Origin: an uncultured Mycolicibacterium sp.
Lineage (GTDB): Bacteria; Actinomycetota; Actinomycetes; Mycobacteriales; Mycobacteriaceae
Direction of reading: 5' to 3'
Assembly (NCBI GenBank): GCA_945957405.1
Contig: CAMFLL010000024.1
Span: 1 to 38,919 of the forward strand
Length of the DNA stretch: 38,919 bases
Numbering within the stretch: position 1 is the first letter of the stretch; the number at the start of each line of letters is the position of its first letter. Shown one piece after another: positions 1 through 9,068 of this stretch. The translations under genes were made by a program, and so were the position numbers. The notes under the pieces were generated by a model. It was not told the DNA's origin. It was given only the letters and a program-made list of their open reading frames with translations, and did no database searches.

Positions 1-87
1 GGCTTCACCGTCGAATCACACAGCGCTGTGTGGCACGGGATGCCGGCGATCGTGCACCCGTTGGCCGTGGGACGCGCAACGCGCTGA
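1..87 (+). CDS. possible 3' end of a plus-strand gene (partial, unidentified)
   Basis: Frame 1 is open from the first base to a TGA at 85-87, giving 28 residues ending ...MPAIVHPLAVGRATR. It would end 10 bases before the stop of the convergent ABC permease gene, a natural 3'-to-3' arrangement. No family can be named from so short a piece, and an open frame of 28 codons is common by chance in GC-rich DNA. The real gene, if any, lies left of the window. Confidence 0.3.
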   Translation, partial: GFTVESHSAVWHGMPAIVHPLAVGRATR

Positions 88-97
88 ACGGGTTCTA

Positions 98-958
98 CTA
101 CTTCGTGTCCGACCACCGGAAAACGCGGAGGCAGGCCACCAAACCCAAAATGCTCCATGCGGCGAGGACGAGGAAGATGCGCCCGTGCTCCCAGTTGCCG
201 GCCGGTTCGAAGGTCACCATCTGCGGCGGCAACAGTACCGACCGGAATCCTTGCGCCATCCACTTGACCGGGAAGATGGAGCCCACGATCAGCATCCACG
301 CCGGGAGCACCATGAGTGGCACGTAGGTGCCCGACACGAACTGCAGGCCCACGGCAGGACCGTTGGTCAGGACTGCGGCGGACACCGCGTTGCTCGCGAG
401 ATTGCTGATGAGGATGCCCAGCAACGAACAGCTGACGACACCCAGGAGGAAAACCCACATCAGCGTGAACCAGCCGAAAAGGTCTGTCGGCAAATGAAGT
501 CCGAAGATGAACACCCCGACGCACAGCAGGAGGACGGCCTCGGCGAAGCTGACGATGGCGACCAGCATGATCTTTCCGATGAAGTACGACGCCGCCGTCG
601 CCGGCGTCCCCCGCAGCCGCCGCAGCGCACCGGTGTCGCGGTCGGCGGCGATGCTGATACCCAGGTTGATGAACGACGTCGAGAGGACACCGTAAGCGAG
701 CATGCTCGCCGCGATCACTGCGCCGGTGCTGGTTTCGCTGTTGGGCAGCTTCGCGGAGAAGATCGCGCCGAGGAGGACGCAGATCACCGCAGGCATCGAG
801 AATGTCAGCGCCACCTGTTCGGGTCGGCGGTAGAACATCTTCAGCTCGGGAACGACGCGCGACAGGCCGATGCGCAGTGGCGATGGGAGCACAGGGGAGA
901 CCCCATCTGCGCGATTCCAGGCTCGTGGCACCTTCTCGGTGTGTTCGATCGCCATCAC
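98..958 (-). CDS. ABC-2 type transporter permease (exporter membrane subunit)
   Basis: A 286-residue membrane protein of the ABC-2/DrrB type, expected to form the channel of an export complex with the ATPase encoded just upstream. After a hydrophilic N-terminus of about 45 residues there are roughly six hydrophobic segments (for example VALTFSMPAVICVLLGAIF and VLTNGPAVGLQFVSGTYVPL), the usual ABC-2 fold. The PVKWMAQGFRSVLLP region near the C-terminus is typical of daunorubicin/polyether-type exporters. The start overlaps the ATPase stop: GTG at 958 and ATG at 955 are both possible. The order PKS-ATPase-permease with overlapping codons suggests export of the polyketide product; the substrate is inferred from context only. 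Confidence 0.9.
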   Translation of the reverse strand: MMAIEHTEKVPRAWNRADGVSPVLPSPLRIGLSRVVPELKMFYRRPEQVALTFSMPAVICVLLGAIFSAKLPNSETSTGAVIAASMLAYGVLSTSFINLGISIAADRDTGALRRLRGTPATAASYFIGKIMLVAIVSFAEAVLLLCVGVFIFGLHLPTDLFGWFTLMWVFLLGVVSCSLLGILISNLASNAVSAAVLTNGPAVGLQFVSGTYVPLMVLPAWMLIVGSIFPVKWMAQGFRSVLLPPQMVTFEPAGNWEHGRIFLVLAAWSILGLVACLRVFRWSDTK

Positions 959-1788
959 ACCTGGCCGATCAAGTGCAGATAGGCGTCTTCGAGGGTGGGG
1001 CGGCTGACTGTCAACTGCGCCAGCTCAACACCGGCCGTCGACCGTCGCCTGATCAACTCGGTCGGCTCGCTGGTCTCCTCCTCATGGACCTCGTCGCCTT
1101 CCATCCATCTCACAGTCGCAACGGAGTCGACGTACGCGGTCAATCGGTCCGGCGAATCCACCGCCACCACTCGGCCACCCGCGATGACCGCGACGCGGTC
1201 CGCCAGCGCCGCCGCTTCCTCCAAGTAGTGGGTGGTGAGCACGATGGTCGTGCCTTCGTCCGCCAACAGCCGGATGAGGCCCCAGAACTGGCGGCGGGCT
1301 TCGGGATCGAAACCGGTGGTCGGTTCATCGAGGAAGAGCAGCTCAGGCCTGGCGATGATGCCGAGAGCGACATCGAGCCGTCGTCGCTGCCCACCGGAGA
1401 GCGTCCTGACCTTCGATCCCGGCACCGAACCGAGACCCACCAGGTCGAGAGCTTCCTCCGGGGCTCGAGAATCGCCGTAGCATCTCGCGAACATCCGCAG
1501 CGTTTCAGACACCGTCAGCATCCCGAAGTCGCTGGCCTCCTGCAGCACGATGCCGATCCTGGCGCGCCAACTCCTACCCGCTGTGCCGGGGTCCTCGCCG
1601 AGCACTAGGACATCCCCGGAGTCCCGCTTCCGGTGGCCCTCGAGAATCTCGATGGTGGTCGACTTGCCCGCTCCGTTGGGGCCGAGAATCGCGAAGACTT
1701 CGCCGTAGCCGACGTCGAGATCGAGACCCTGCACCGCGCGCAGTTGCCCGTACGCCTTCGACAGTCCCCGTACCTGAACGGGTTTCAC
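955..1788 (-). CDS. ABC transporter ATP-binding protein (DrrA-like)
   Basis: A 277-residue nucleotide-binding subunit that should power the ABC-2 permease encoded after it. Visible motifs in order: Walker A GPNGAGKSTT (about residue 38), Q-loop GIVLQEASDF, signature LSGGQRRRLDVALG, Walker B LLFLDEPTTGFD and H-loop TTHYLEEA. The C-terminal portion, about 65 residues after the core, matches the extension of DrrA-type exporters. The GTG start at 1788 overlaps the PKS stop (GTGA), so translation is probably coupled to PKS synthesis. Single-half organisation with a separate permease is typical of drug and lipid exporters in actinobacteria. Confidence 0.93.
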   Translation of the reverse strand: MKPVQVRGLSKAYGQLRAVQGLDLDVGYGEVFAILGPNGAGKSTTIEILEGHRKRDSGDVLVLGEDPGTAGRSWRARIGIVLQEASDFGMLTVSETLRMFARCYGDSRAPEEALDLVGLGSVPGSKVRTLSGGQRRRLDVALGIIARPELLFLDEPTTGFDPEARRQFWGLIRLLADEGTTIVLTTHYLEEAAALADRVAVIAGGRVVAVDSPDRLTAYVDSVATVRWMEGDEVHEEETSEPTELIRRRSTAGVELAQLTVSRPTLEDAYLHLIGQV

Positions 1789-4700
1789 GGATGCACACCA
1801 CCTGGGCCAGGACCAGGCTGCCCCTCGAGTTCGGCCAGCAGTTCCCGCAATTCGTCCTCCGACAGGTCGTCGATCAGACCGTCCACGTCACTGTCCACGC
1901 CAGGAGGCGGCGGTTGGTCCGTGACGACGGGTGCGGCACCGTGGGTGGCGTGGAGCTCGGTCAGTACGCGGTCGGACAGGGAGTTCACGCTGACGCCCCG
2001 AAGGATCTCCAGCACGGGGAGATCAATCGAGAACATGGTGTTGATCCGGACGCGGAAATCCATTGCCATCATGGAGTCCAGGCCGATGTCGTCCAGCATG
2101 TCGTCGGGCTCGATGTCGCCGGCGGCGCAGTCAAAGACAGCGGCCACGATGCGTCGCACATGATCGGCGATCACCGCCGATCGCTCGACTTCCGGGGTGT
2201 TTGCGAGTACGTCGAGTATCGACGGGCCCGAATCATTGTGGCGGATCGCCGTTTCGGCGGTCTCGAGTTCTGAGAACATCATCGGTAGCTGTCCGCCGAA
2301 CCCGGCCTGCCTGGCGCGGCCCCAGTCGGCGCTGATGGCGACGATGGCGGGCACTGTCTGATTGATGAGCCGATCGAGGATCCGCGTGCCCACCGCGGGG
2401 GTGATCAATTCGATTCCACGCTGCGCGTAGAGCTTCTCGAGCTTGAGCTCTTCGACCATGCCCACCGACCATGGCCCCCACCCGATGGTCAGCGCCGGTA
2501 GTCCCCGCGCCCGCCGGTAGTGCGCGAAAGCGTCGAGAAAGGCATTGGCAGCCGCGTAGTTTCCCTGCCCCGGCGCGGCGATGGTCGACCCGGCCGACCC
2601 GAACATGACGAAGAACTCCAGGTCGTGCTGTTCAAAGGTGTCGTGCAGCACGCGGGTACCGGTGATCTTGGGCGCCAACACCTTCACGAAATCTTCTTCG
2701 CTGATGTTGACCAGAAGTTGGTCGGCGACCGAGCCCGCCGCATGGACGACTCCGCGAACTGGCCGGCCCCCGGCACCGGTATGGCTGTTCAGCCACGCCG
2801 CCACTTGCCGTTTGTCGGTGATGTCGACACTCGCGGTGTCGATGTGCACGCCGAGGCGCTCGACGGCGAGGATGGTGGTGACCGTCGCGAAGTCGGCGTC
2901 GCCTTCGGTCAGGTCTGACCACAGACTTCTTGGCGGGATCGCGCGGCGGCTCAGCAGTGTGATGTGCCGTGCGCCCCGTTGGGCGAGATAGGTGGCCACG
3001 ACGCGGCCGAGTGCCCCCGCGCCGCCGGTCACGACGTACGTCGCATCGGGGCTGAGCTTGGTGGGGAACGGTTTAGTCAAGCGGCTGCACGGGCGCAGGC
3101 GCGGAACGTATGTCGTGTCACCACGGATCGCGATCTGATCTTCCGCGTCGCCGCCGAGTAGGTGCTCGCAGATGTGCGCGGCGGTCTGACCCGGGTCGTC
3201 CGCGTCGTCGATGTCGATCAGTGCGCCCCACCGGTCGCCTAATTCCTGGTGCCCGATGACCCGGCCGAGTCCCCAGAGGGCGGCCTGGTCGATCCCGGTC
3301 AGGTCGGTACCGGGTGCCGGCTGCGCGTTGGCGGTGATCAGGAACAGGCGCGACGTTCCAGAGCCGTGCTCGGCGAGGGCTTTGACGACCCGTAGGACGG
3401 CCAAGACACCGATCTGCTGATTCGCGTCGGCGTCGGTCTCGGCGCAGATGTCGAGGGGCCAGCAGTCGACGATGCCCGCGACGTCGTCGTCGAGGCGCAG
3501 ATACCGATCGATGACGTCGGTCAGCGCACCGGCAGAGTCGTGTTCGACCGTGTGCACGCGATGGCCGCGGCCGCGCAGTGCGTCCGCGACAGCCGCACCG
3601 ACACCGGTGCTGTCGACGAGGACAAGCCACGACGCGTCGTCGACCAGGGCCTCCACCGGTTGGTGGGCATCCGCGTCGTCGTCATCGGCCTTGGCACGCC
3701 ACTGCAGTTCGTAGAGTCCCTTGTCGATGCGGTCCGGCGACATCCGCGACGAAGCGCTCAGCGACTGCACGACGAATCCCTCGAAGACCGCCAACGGGTT
3801 TCCGAGCGCGTCGGTGATGGTGATGTCGCACTCGACCGCCTCTCTGGTTGCGGAGAGCACATGGGCGTGCACCGTCATACGTTCTTCGGGCGATCCGTAG
3901 ACCGCGCAGTGCCTGATTCGGGTGGGAAGGTAAGGGTCTTCGTTCTCTTCCTGCCCGAGAAATGGTGCACCGAACAGTGTTTGAAAGGCGCCGTCGATGA
4001 GGGCCGGATGGAATCGGTATGCGTCCAGCTCGCCGGCGATCGCAGCCGGGACCGCAATCTCGGCGACAGCCCAGTCTTCTCCGGCGGTCACCCTCTGGAC
4101 GCATCGGAATGCGGTGCCGTAGTCGAATCCGATGGCCTGGGTGCGCCCATAGAAGTCGTCACCACCGATCGAGGTCACCGGCTCCGTGGAGTCGGGCGCG
4201 CCCCGGCGGCACGGCGGCGTGGGCAGAGTGTTGAGTTCGGCGGTCGCCGTGATGGTCCACTTCAGTTCGCCGTCAGCCGTTGCCGTGAACGCGGCGAATT
4301 CCAGTGTGCCGTCGTCCTGATTGAGTGTCGTCCTGAGGATGGGATCGCACGTGTCGTCGAGGATGACGGCGCGGTGCAGCACCAGGTTGTCGACGCTGTG
4401 GTGCGACCCATAGGTGGCCTGGCCTGCCGCGTGGGCCATCTCGACATATACCGACCCCGGTACGACGACACTTCCCTGTATCCGGTGATCGGCGAGGAAT
4501 GCGTTGAGGATGGTGCTGAACTCGGCCTCCCAGGTCGGATGCACGGCGCTGACCGACTGCCCCAGCAGGGGGTGCACCGGATCATAGAAAAGCGCTTCGG
4601 TCGCCTCCTGGGTCTCGTTCCAGAAGCGCTTGTTCTGCCACGGGTAAGACGGCAGTTTCACCGGGTGAGTGCCGCAGGTGGGATACACGGCATCCCAGGC

Positions 4701-7280
4701 GACGTCGACGCCGTGGCAGTGCAGAGCGCCGACACAACTCAGGAAGGTGCGACCGTCGTCGTCGCCACGCCGCTGGCTCGGTATCACCGAGACCCGCTGC
4801 GAACCGGCGGTTTCCGCGATCGAAGCGGCCAGAACGGGATGAGGCCCCAGCTCGACGAAGTGGGTGTAGCCGTCGTCCAGCATCCGCCGCATCGCCGGTT
4901 CGAAGAGAACTGTTGCGCGGGTGTTCTGCCACCAGTACGCCGCGCCGGCCTGGTATCCGTCCAACTGTTCGCCGGTGACAGTCGAATACAGCGGGCGCAT
5001 CGCCGGTTTCGACGACAACCCCTCGAAGGCGCTGACCAGATCGGCCTTCACCGTCTCCATGAAATGGGTGTGGTACGGCACCTTCACGGACAGGTACCGG
5101 TTGAAGATCCCGCCCCCGTCCAACTGCCGGGCGATATCGTCCAGGACGTCGCTGTCACCGGCGACGGTCACCGCTGAGGGGCTGTTGATCGCAGCCACCG
5201 ACACCCGCCGCCCGAATTCGTCGAGTGTCCGCTCGTCGAGGGTCCGCATCAGCGACTCGGCATCAAGGCCGACGGCCAGCATGCGGCCCCGCCCGGTCGT
5301 GCGTTGTTGCAGGCGGCTCCGATGGTAGATGACTCCGATCGCCTGCTCGAAGGTGAGCAGGCCGGCGAGATGATGAGCGGCGACTTCACCGGCGCTGTGG
5401 CCGACCACGGCGTCCGGGGTGATTCCGAACTGCGCCAACTGTTCTGCCAGTGCGATCTGGATCGCGAAGTTCGCGGGTTGGGCCACGTCGGTCTCGGCCA
5501 TCCGAGAACAGGTTTCGTCGCGTCGCAGCTCGTCGATCAGCGACCAGCCCGCATATCGTGTCAACTCGCGGTCACTACGGACGATGCTTTCGGTGAAGGC
5601 CGGGAAGACGTCCAGTAGCCCACGACACATGCCCCACCACTGCGGACCCATGCCGGTACAGACGAAGGCCAGCTTGGGCGCGACAGCGGTGCGGCCGACG
5701 GAGAGTTGCCCGCCGTCGGCGAGGGCGCCGAGCCGTTGGCGCGCCTCGACGAGGTTCTCGGCGACCACGGTGTGCCGATGGCTGAGGTGCGCACGACGCC
5801 GCGCGAGCGTGTAACCGAGATCGGGCAGCGCGATGTCCGGGTGGGCGCCCACATGCTCGGCCAACCGCGCGGCCGTGTCGACCAGTGCCTCCTCGCTGCG
5901 TGCCGAGATCGGCAGGATCACCAGCGGCGGGCCGACGGAACGATCCGATGCGGGTTCGCGGTCCGGGACGGCCGGTTCGGCCAGCACCACATGGGCGTTG
6001 GTGCCGCCGAACCCGAATGAGTTGACCCCTGCAATGCGGCGCCGGCAGTCCGGAAATGCCCGGCCCGTACGGGGGACATCGATGTTGAGATCGCCGAGAG
6101 AAACATGGCGGGTGGGCGTTTGGAGATGGAGGTTCGCCGGGATGTAACCGTGTTTGAGCACCAGCGCCGCTTTGATGAGCCCGGCGACACCCGCACCGGC
6201 CTCGAGGTGACCGATGTTGGTCTTGACCGATCCGATCAGCAGAGGATTCGTCGGGGGGCGATCCGAGGTCAGCGCGCCGGCGAGTGCTCGCATCTCGATG
6301 GGGTCCCCGACGGGCGTACCGGTCCCGTGTGCTTCCACATACCCGACGTCGACGGGCTGCACACCCGCGCGTCGCAGGGCCGTCCTGATGGCTGCTTCCT
6401 GAGCCTCTTCACGTGGCACGGTGATGCCGTCGGTGTGGCCGTCCTGCGATACCGCGGTGCCGAGGATCTGCGCGTAGATCTCGTCACCGTCGCGGAGCGC
6501 CCGCTCGAGCGGTTTGATGACGACGATCGCGCCGCCTTCACCCCGTGCGTAGCCATCCGCCGAATCGTCGAACGCCTTGGAACGTCCCTCAGGGCTGAGG
6601 AACCCGCTTCTTGATTCCGCGATGGCGGTGTTGGGGCCGATCATGATGTTGACACCGCCGGCGAGCGCGACGTCGCACTCCCCGTTCCAGATACTCTGCG
6701 CAGCAAGGTGTACCGCGACGAGCGAGCCCGAGCACGCCGTGTCGATCGTGATGCTCGGCCCGCGAAAGTCGAAGGTGTACGAGATACGGTTCGCCAGCAT
6801 CGTCATCATCATCCCGGTGGCGGAATGAGACTTGAATCGGTAGCGGCTGGTGCGGCCCTGGTTCTGCAGGAGTTGATAGTCGAGCGTGAACCCGCCAACG
6901 AAGACGCCGACGTCGGTGCCCGCGAGTGTGTCGGCGGGTATCCCACCGTCCTCGAGCGCCTCCCAGGCAACCTGCAGCAGGAGGCGTTGTTGCGGATCGA
7001 GCGAGTGCGCCTCACGGGGCGAGATGCCGAAGAACTGTGGATCGAATTGATCGATCTCACCGAGGAACCCACCTCGGCGCGTGGCGATCTTGCCGATCTT
7101 CGCCGGATTCGGGTCGTGATACCGCGCGGCATTCCAACGTGTTTCGGGGACTGTGCAGGTGGCGTCGGTTCCGCTGTACAGCAAATCCCAGAAGCCGGCC
7201 GCGGAATCGGCGCCACCCGGAAATCGGCATCCGATGCCGACGAGGGCAAGCGGTGCGTGGTCATCACGTTCAGTGAGCAT
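1785..7280 (-). CDS. type I polyketide synthase, KS-AT-DH-KR-ACP
   Basis: A single-module PKS of about 1831 residues. In track numbering, KS (about 10-440) has DTACSGS (Cys187), EAHGTGT (His322) and NIGHLE (His362). AT (about 540-850) has GHSAGE (631-636) with VPYH where modular ATs show HAFH or YASH. DH (about 905-1175) has HRIQGSVVVP (His936) and HPALIDGAFQ (Asp1100). KR (about 1215-1640) has GGAGALG and a Ser/Tyr/Asn set in GQGNYAAAN. ACP carries GLDSM (Ser1740). There is no ER and no thioesterase. The last 45 residues form an acidic helix (DDLSEDELRELLAEL) like docking tails. The architecture and size fit iterative 6-methylsalicylate/naphthoate-type synthases as well as one reducing module. 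The track start is TTG at 7292; ATG at 7280 (MLTERDD...) gives the usual short lead-in to the KS and is preferred. A flavoenzyme gene lies 21 bases upstream and exporter genes follow. Confidence 0.95.
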   Translation of the reverse strand: MLTERDDHAPLALVGIGCRFPGGADSAAGFWDLLYSGTDATCTVPETRWNAARYHDPNPAKIGKIATRRGGFLGEIDQFDPQFFGISPREAHSLDPQQRLLLQVAWEALEDGGIPADTLAGTDVGVFVGGFTLDYQLLQNQGRTSRYRFKSHSATGMMMTMLANRISYTFDFRGPSITIDTACSGSLVAVHLAAQSIWNGECDVALAGGVNIMIGPNTAIAESRSGFLSPEGRSKAFDDSADGYARGEGGAIVVIKPLERALRDGDEIYAQILGTAVSQDGHTDGITVPREEAQEAAIRTALRRAGVQPVDVGYVEAHGTGTPVGDPIEMRALAGALTSDRPPTNPLLIGSVKTNIGHLEAGAGVAGLIKAALVLKHGYIPANLHLQTPTRHVSLGDLNIDVPRTGRAFPDCRRRIAGVNSFGFGGTNAHVVLAEPAVPDREPASDRSVGPPLVILPISARSEEALVDTAARLAEHVGAHPDIALPDLGYTLARRRAHLSHRHTVVAENLVEARQRLGALADGGQLSVGRTAVAPKLAFVCTGMGPQWWGMCRGLLDVFPAFTESIVRSDRELTRYAGWSLIDELRRDETCSRMAETDVAQPANFAIQIALAEQLAQFGITPDAVVGHSAGEVAAHHLAGLLTFEQAIGVIYHRSRLQQRTTGRGRMLAVGLDAESLMRTLDERTLDEFGRRVSVAAINSPSAVTVAGDSDVLDDIARQLDGGGIFNRYLSVKVPYHTHFMETVKADLVSAFEGLSSKPAMRPLYSTVTGEQLDGYQAGAAYWWQNTRATVLFEPAMRRMLDDGYTHFVELGPHPVLAASIAETAGSQRVSVIPSQRRGDDDGRTFLSCVGALHCHGVDVAWDAVYPTCGTHPVKLPSYPWQNKRFWNETQEATEALFYDPVHPLLGQSVSAVHPTWEAEFSTILNAFLADHRIQGSVVVPGSVYVEMAHAAGQATYGSHHSVDNLVLHRAVILDDTCDPILRTTLNQDDGTLEFAAFTATADGELKWTITATAELNTLPTPPCRRGAPDSTEPVTSIGGDDFYGRTQAIGFDYGTAFRCVQRVTAGEDWAVAEIAVPAAIAGELDAYRFHPALIDGAFQTLFGAPFLGQEENEDPYLPTRIRHCAVYGSPEERMTVHAHVLSATREAVECDITITDALGNPLAVFEGFVVQSLSASSRMSPDRIDKGLYELQWRAKADDDDADAHQPVEALVDDASWLVLVDSTGVGAAVADALRGRGHRVHTVEHDSAGALTDVIDRYLRLDDDVAGIVDCWPLDICAETDADANQQIGVLAVLRVVKALAEHGSGTSRLFLITANAQPAPGTDLTGIDQAALWGLGRVIGHQELGDRWGALIDIDDADDPGQTAAHICEHLLGGDAEDQIAIRGDTTYVPRLRPCSRLTKPFPTKLSPDATYVVTGGAGALGRVVATYLAQRGARHITLLSRRAIPPRSLWSDLTEGDADFATVTTILAVERLGVHIDTASVDITDKRQVAAWLNSHTGAGGRPVRGVVHAAGSVADQLLVNISEEDFVKVLAPKITGTRVLHDTFEQHDLEFFVMFGSAGSTIAAPGQGNYAAANAFLDAFAHYRRARGLPALTIGWGPWSVGMVEELKLEKLYAQRGIELITPAVGTRILDRLINQTVPAIVAISADWGRARQAGFGGQLPMMFSELETAETAIRHNDSGPSILDVLANTPEVERSAVIADHVRRIVAAVFDCAAGDIEPDDMLDDIGLDSMMAMDFRVRINTMFSIDLPVLEILRGVSVNSLSDRVLTELHATHGAAPVVTDQPPPPGVDSDVDGLIDDLSEDELRELLAELEGQPGPGPGGVHP

Positions 7281-7301
7281 GGTCACGCTCAATGGCCCGG
7301 G

Positions 7302-9068
7302 TCAACTCGTCTGGAATGCCGGTGAGGCGGTGACAATCCAGTCACCGCACAGCGGGTTGATCGGCTGGTCGCGACGGTAGGCCGAACGCAGTTCGCGCAG
7401 GAGCGAATCTCGTTGCCACGCCTGCACTTGTCGCATGACGTCGTCCTCTCCGAACATAGCCGACTTCTCCGTGAGAACGGTCTCGACCAACTGACCCGCC
7501 AGCTGACGCAGCAACCGAGTGTTGGTGTCGAACTGCTCGGCGAAATTCGGGCTGGCGCTCATCATCGCGGTGTGCAATGTCACCATGAAGTTCAACGGCG
7601 CATACAGATCGACGAACGGCACTGCGGGCGTGCCACCTTCGACCGCAGCCCACTCACGGAAGAATCGTTGGGCACGGTTGCTGAGGTCGATCAGCCCCTG
7701 CAGATGGGGAACGAACTCGGGGTTGTCCGCGACGCCGACGAACCGGCCGTTCATGTACAGCAGGCCGATGAATCCCCAGTAGAAGGCGACGTCCCAGATG
7801 ATCTTCGCCGACATCACGGTGGGCGTACCCATCAAGGTGTACTGGTCCTGGTACACGTTGAGCCACATGTCGGTCAACGACCGAAACAGCGTGTCGCTGA
7901 TCTGCGATCGCGCGGCGATGTCCTCACCGTCGAGTTCCCTGATGATCATGTCTGTGATGAGGCCGTTGCCGATCGCGACCAGGTCCAGCCCTGACGAATA
8001 GAGCGGATCCAGGAATATCCCTGAATCGCCTGTCAGGCACCACCGGTCGTGGCCGTCGAACATCTTGGTCACGCCGTGGCTGTAATTCTTCATGACCCGG
8101 AAGTCTCTGATCAGGTGGTCGCTTTCCGCCAGCACCGCGGCGCACTGCGGTTCATGGTCACGAAGCCATGCCTTTGCCTTCTCCAGGGTGTTGAACGCGG
8201 CAAAAGCGTGGAACGCCGGGTCGGCGACGATTCCGACGCTGGTGGCACCGGATCCCAGCCGGATCAGCCACACCCAATAGCCTTCTCCCATCAGGTGATT
8301 GGTTGACATCGCGCGGTCGCCCTCGACCAGGCGTCCCTGCCACGTCGGGTCCTCGCTCCACCGACCGACATCGATCTCCGTCGCGACGCGCAGCCACGCC
8401 GCATTGCAGTTGTGGTCGTTGGCCCGCTTGACACCCAATTGCTTTGGTAGCGTGCGGTTCCGGCCCGATGCGTCAACCACCCACCGGGCCGTGGTGTGGT
8501 CATTCGTGCCATCGTGTTGAAAGTGGATGGTGTGTGGCCCGTCGTGACCACCGTCTATCGACCGCACGCGGCCACAGACGATGTCGACACCGGCGGCGAG
8601 GCATCGCCGGTTGAGCTCATTCTCCAGCCTGCCGCGGTCGATCTGGTAGGTCACCTGCGGGACGAACGAGGAACTTCCCAATTCCATCCGTTGTGCGATA
8701 TCGGTGTTACCGCCGTGTGAGAAGAACATCCGCAGGCCCATCTTGCGGATGTGCGATGTGCGCAGGTGCTCGGCGAGGCCGAGGCGGTCCCTCAGGTAGT
8801 GCGCCGAGACCTCGACGGTCGACTCTCCGACGGTGTGGGTGATCTCGGGCACCGGGTGGGCGTTCGACTCGATGACCAGTATCCGTGTGCTCGGTCGCAC
8901 GAGGCGGATCTCCAGTGCAAGAGTGAGCGCCGCGACGCCGCCACCCACGATCACCACATCGTGGTCCGCCGCCGGGGCATCGGTGTCTGACAGGCGCGTC
9001 TTTATCCGTTGCGCGAGGGCTTCGCGTGTCACCGCATCCATTTGCGACAGCCGCGCTCGCACGTCCAC
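7302..9068 (-). CDS. flavin-dependent halogenase-like monooxygenase (tryptophan-halogenase family)
   Basis: About 588 residues. The N-terminal Rossmann motif VVIVGGGVAALTLALEI (about 39-55) binds FAD. VGEST (about 80) and the Lys in HIRKMG (about 109) occupy places where flavin halogenases have GEAT/GEST and the catalytic Lys. YWVWLIRLGSG (about 264-274) corresponds to the halogenase WxWxIP signature but with Arg in place of Pro. GDSGIFLDPLYSSGLDL is the second FAD motif. The family contains true halogenases and non-halogenating members, so chlorination is not assured. The track start at 9278 is too early: GTG at 9068 follows GGGAAGG by 8 bases; ATG at 9041 is an alternative. The gene ends 21 bases before the PKS start, so it probably tailors or primes the PKS product. 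Confidence 0.88.
   Translation of the reverse strand: MDVRARLSQMDAVTREALAQRIKTRLSDTDAPAADHDVVIVGGGVAALTLALEIRLVRPSTRILVIESNAHPVPEITHTVGESTVEVSAHYLRDRLGLAEHLRTSHIRKMGLRMFFSHGGNTDIAQRMELGSSSFVPQVTYQIDRGRLENELNRRCLAAGVDIVCGRVRSIDGGHDGPHTIHFQHDGTNDHTTARWVVDASGRNRTLPKQLGVKRANDHNCNAAWLRVATEIDVGRWSEDPTWQGRLVEGDRAMSTNHLMGEGYWVWLIRLGSGATSVGIVADPAFHAFAAFNTLEKAKAWLRDHEPQCAAVLAESDHLIRDFRVMKNYSHGVTKMFDGHDRWCLTGDSGIFLDPLYSSGLDLVAIGNGLITDMIIRELDGEDIAARSQISDTLFRSLTDMWLNVYQDQYTLMGTPTVMSAKIIWDVAFYWGFIGLLYMNGRFVGVADNPEFVPHLQGLIDLSNRAQRFFREWAAVEGGTPAVPFVDLYAPLNFMVTLHTAMMSASPNFAEQFDTNTRLLRQLAGQLVETVLTEKSAMFGEDDVMRQVQAWQRDSLLRELRSAYRRDQPINPLCGDWIVTASPAFQTS

Noticed and set aside
3540-5177. 545-residue plus-strand ORF
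   Set aside because: Exactly antisense to the PKS, low-complexity Arg/Gly/Val composition and no motifs; a shadow of high G+C third positions.
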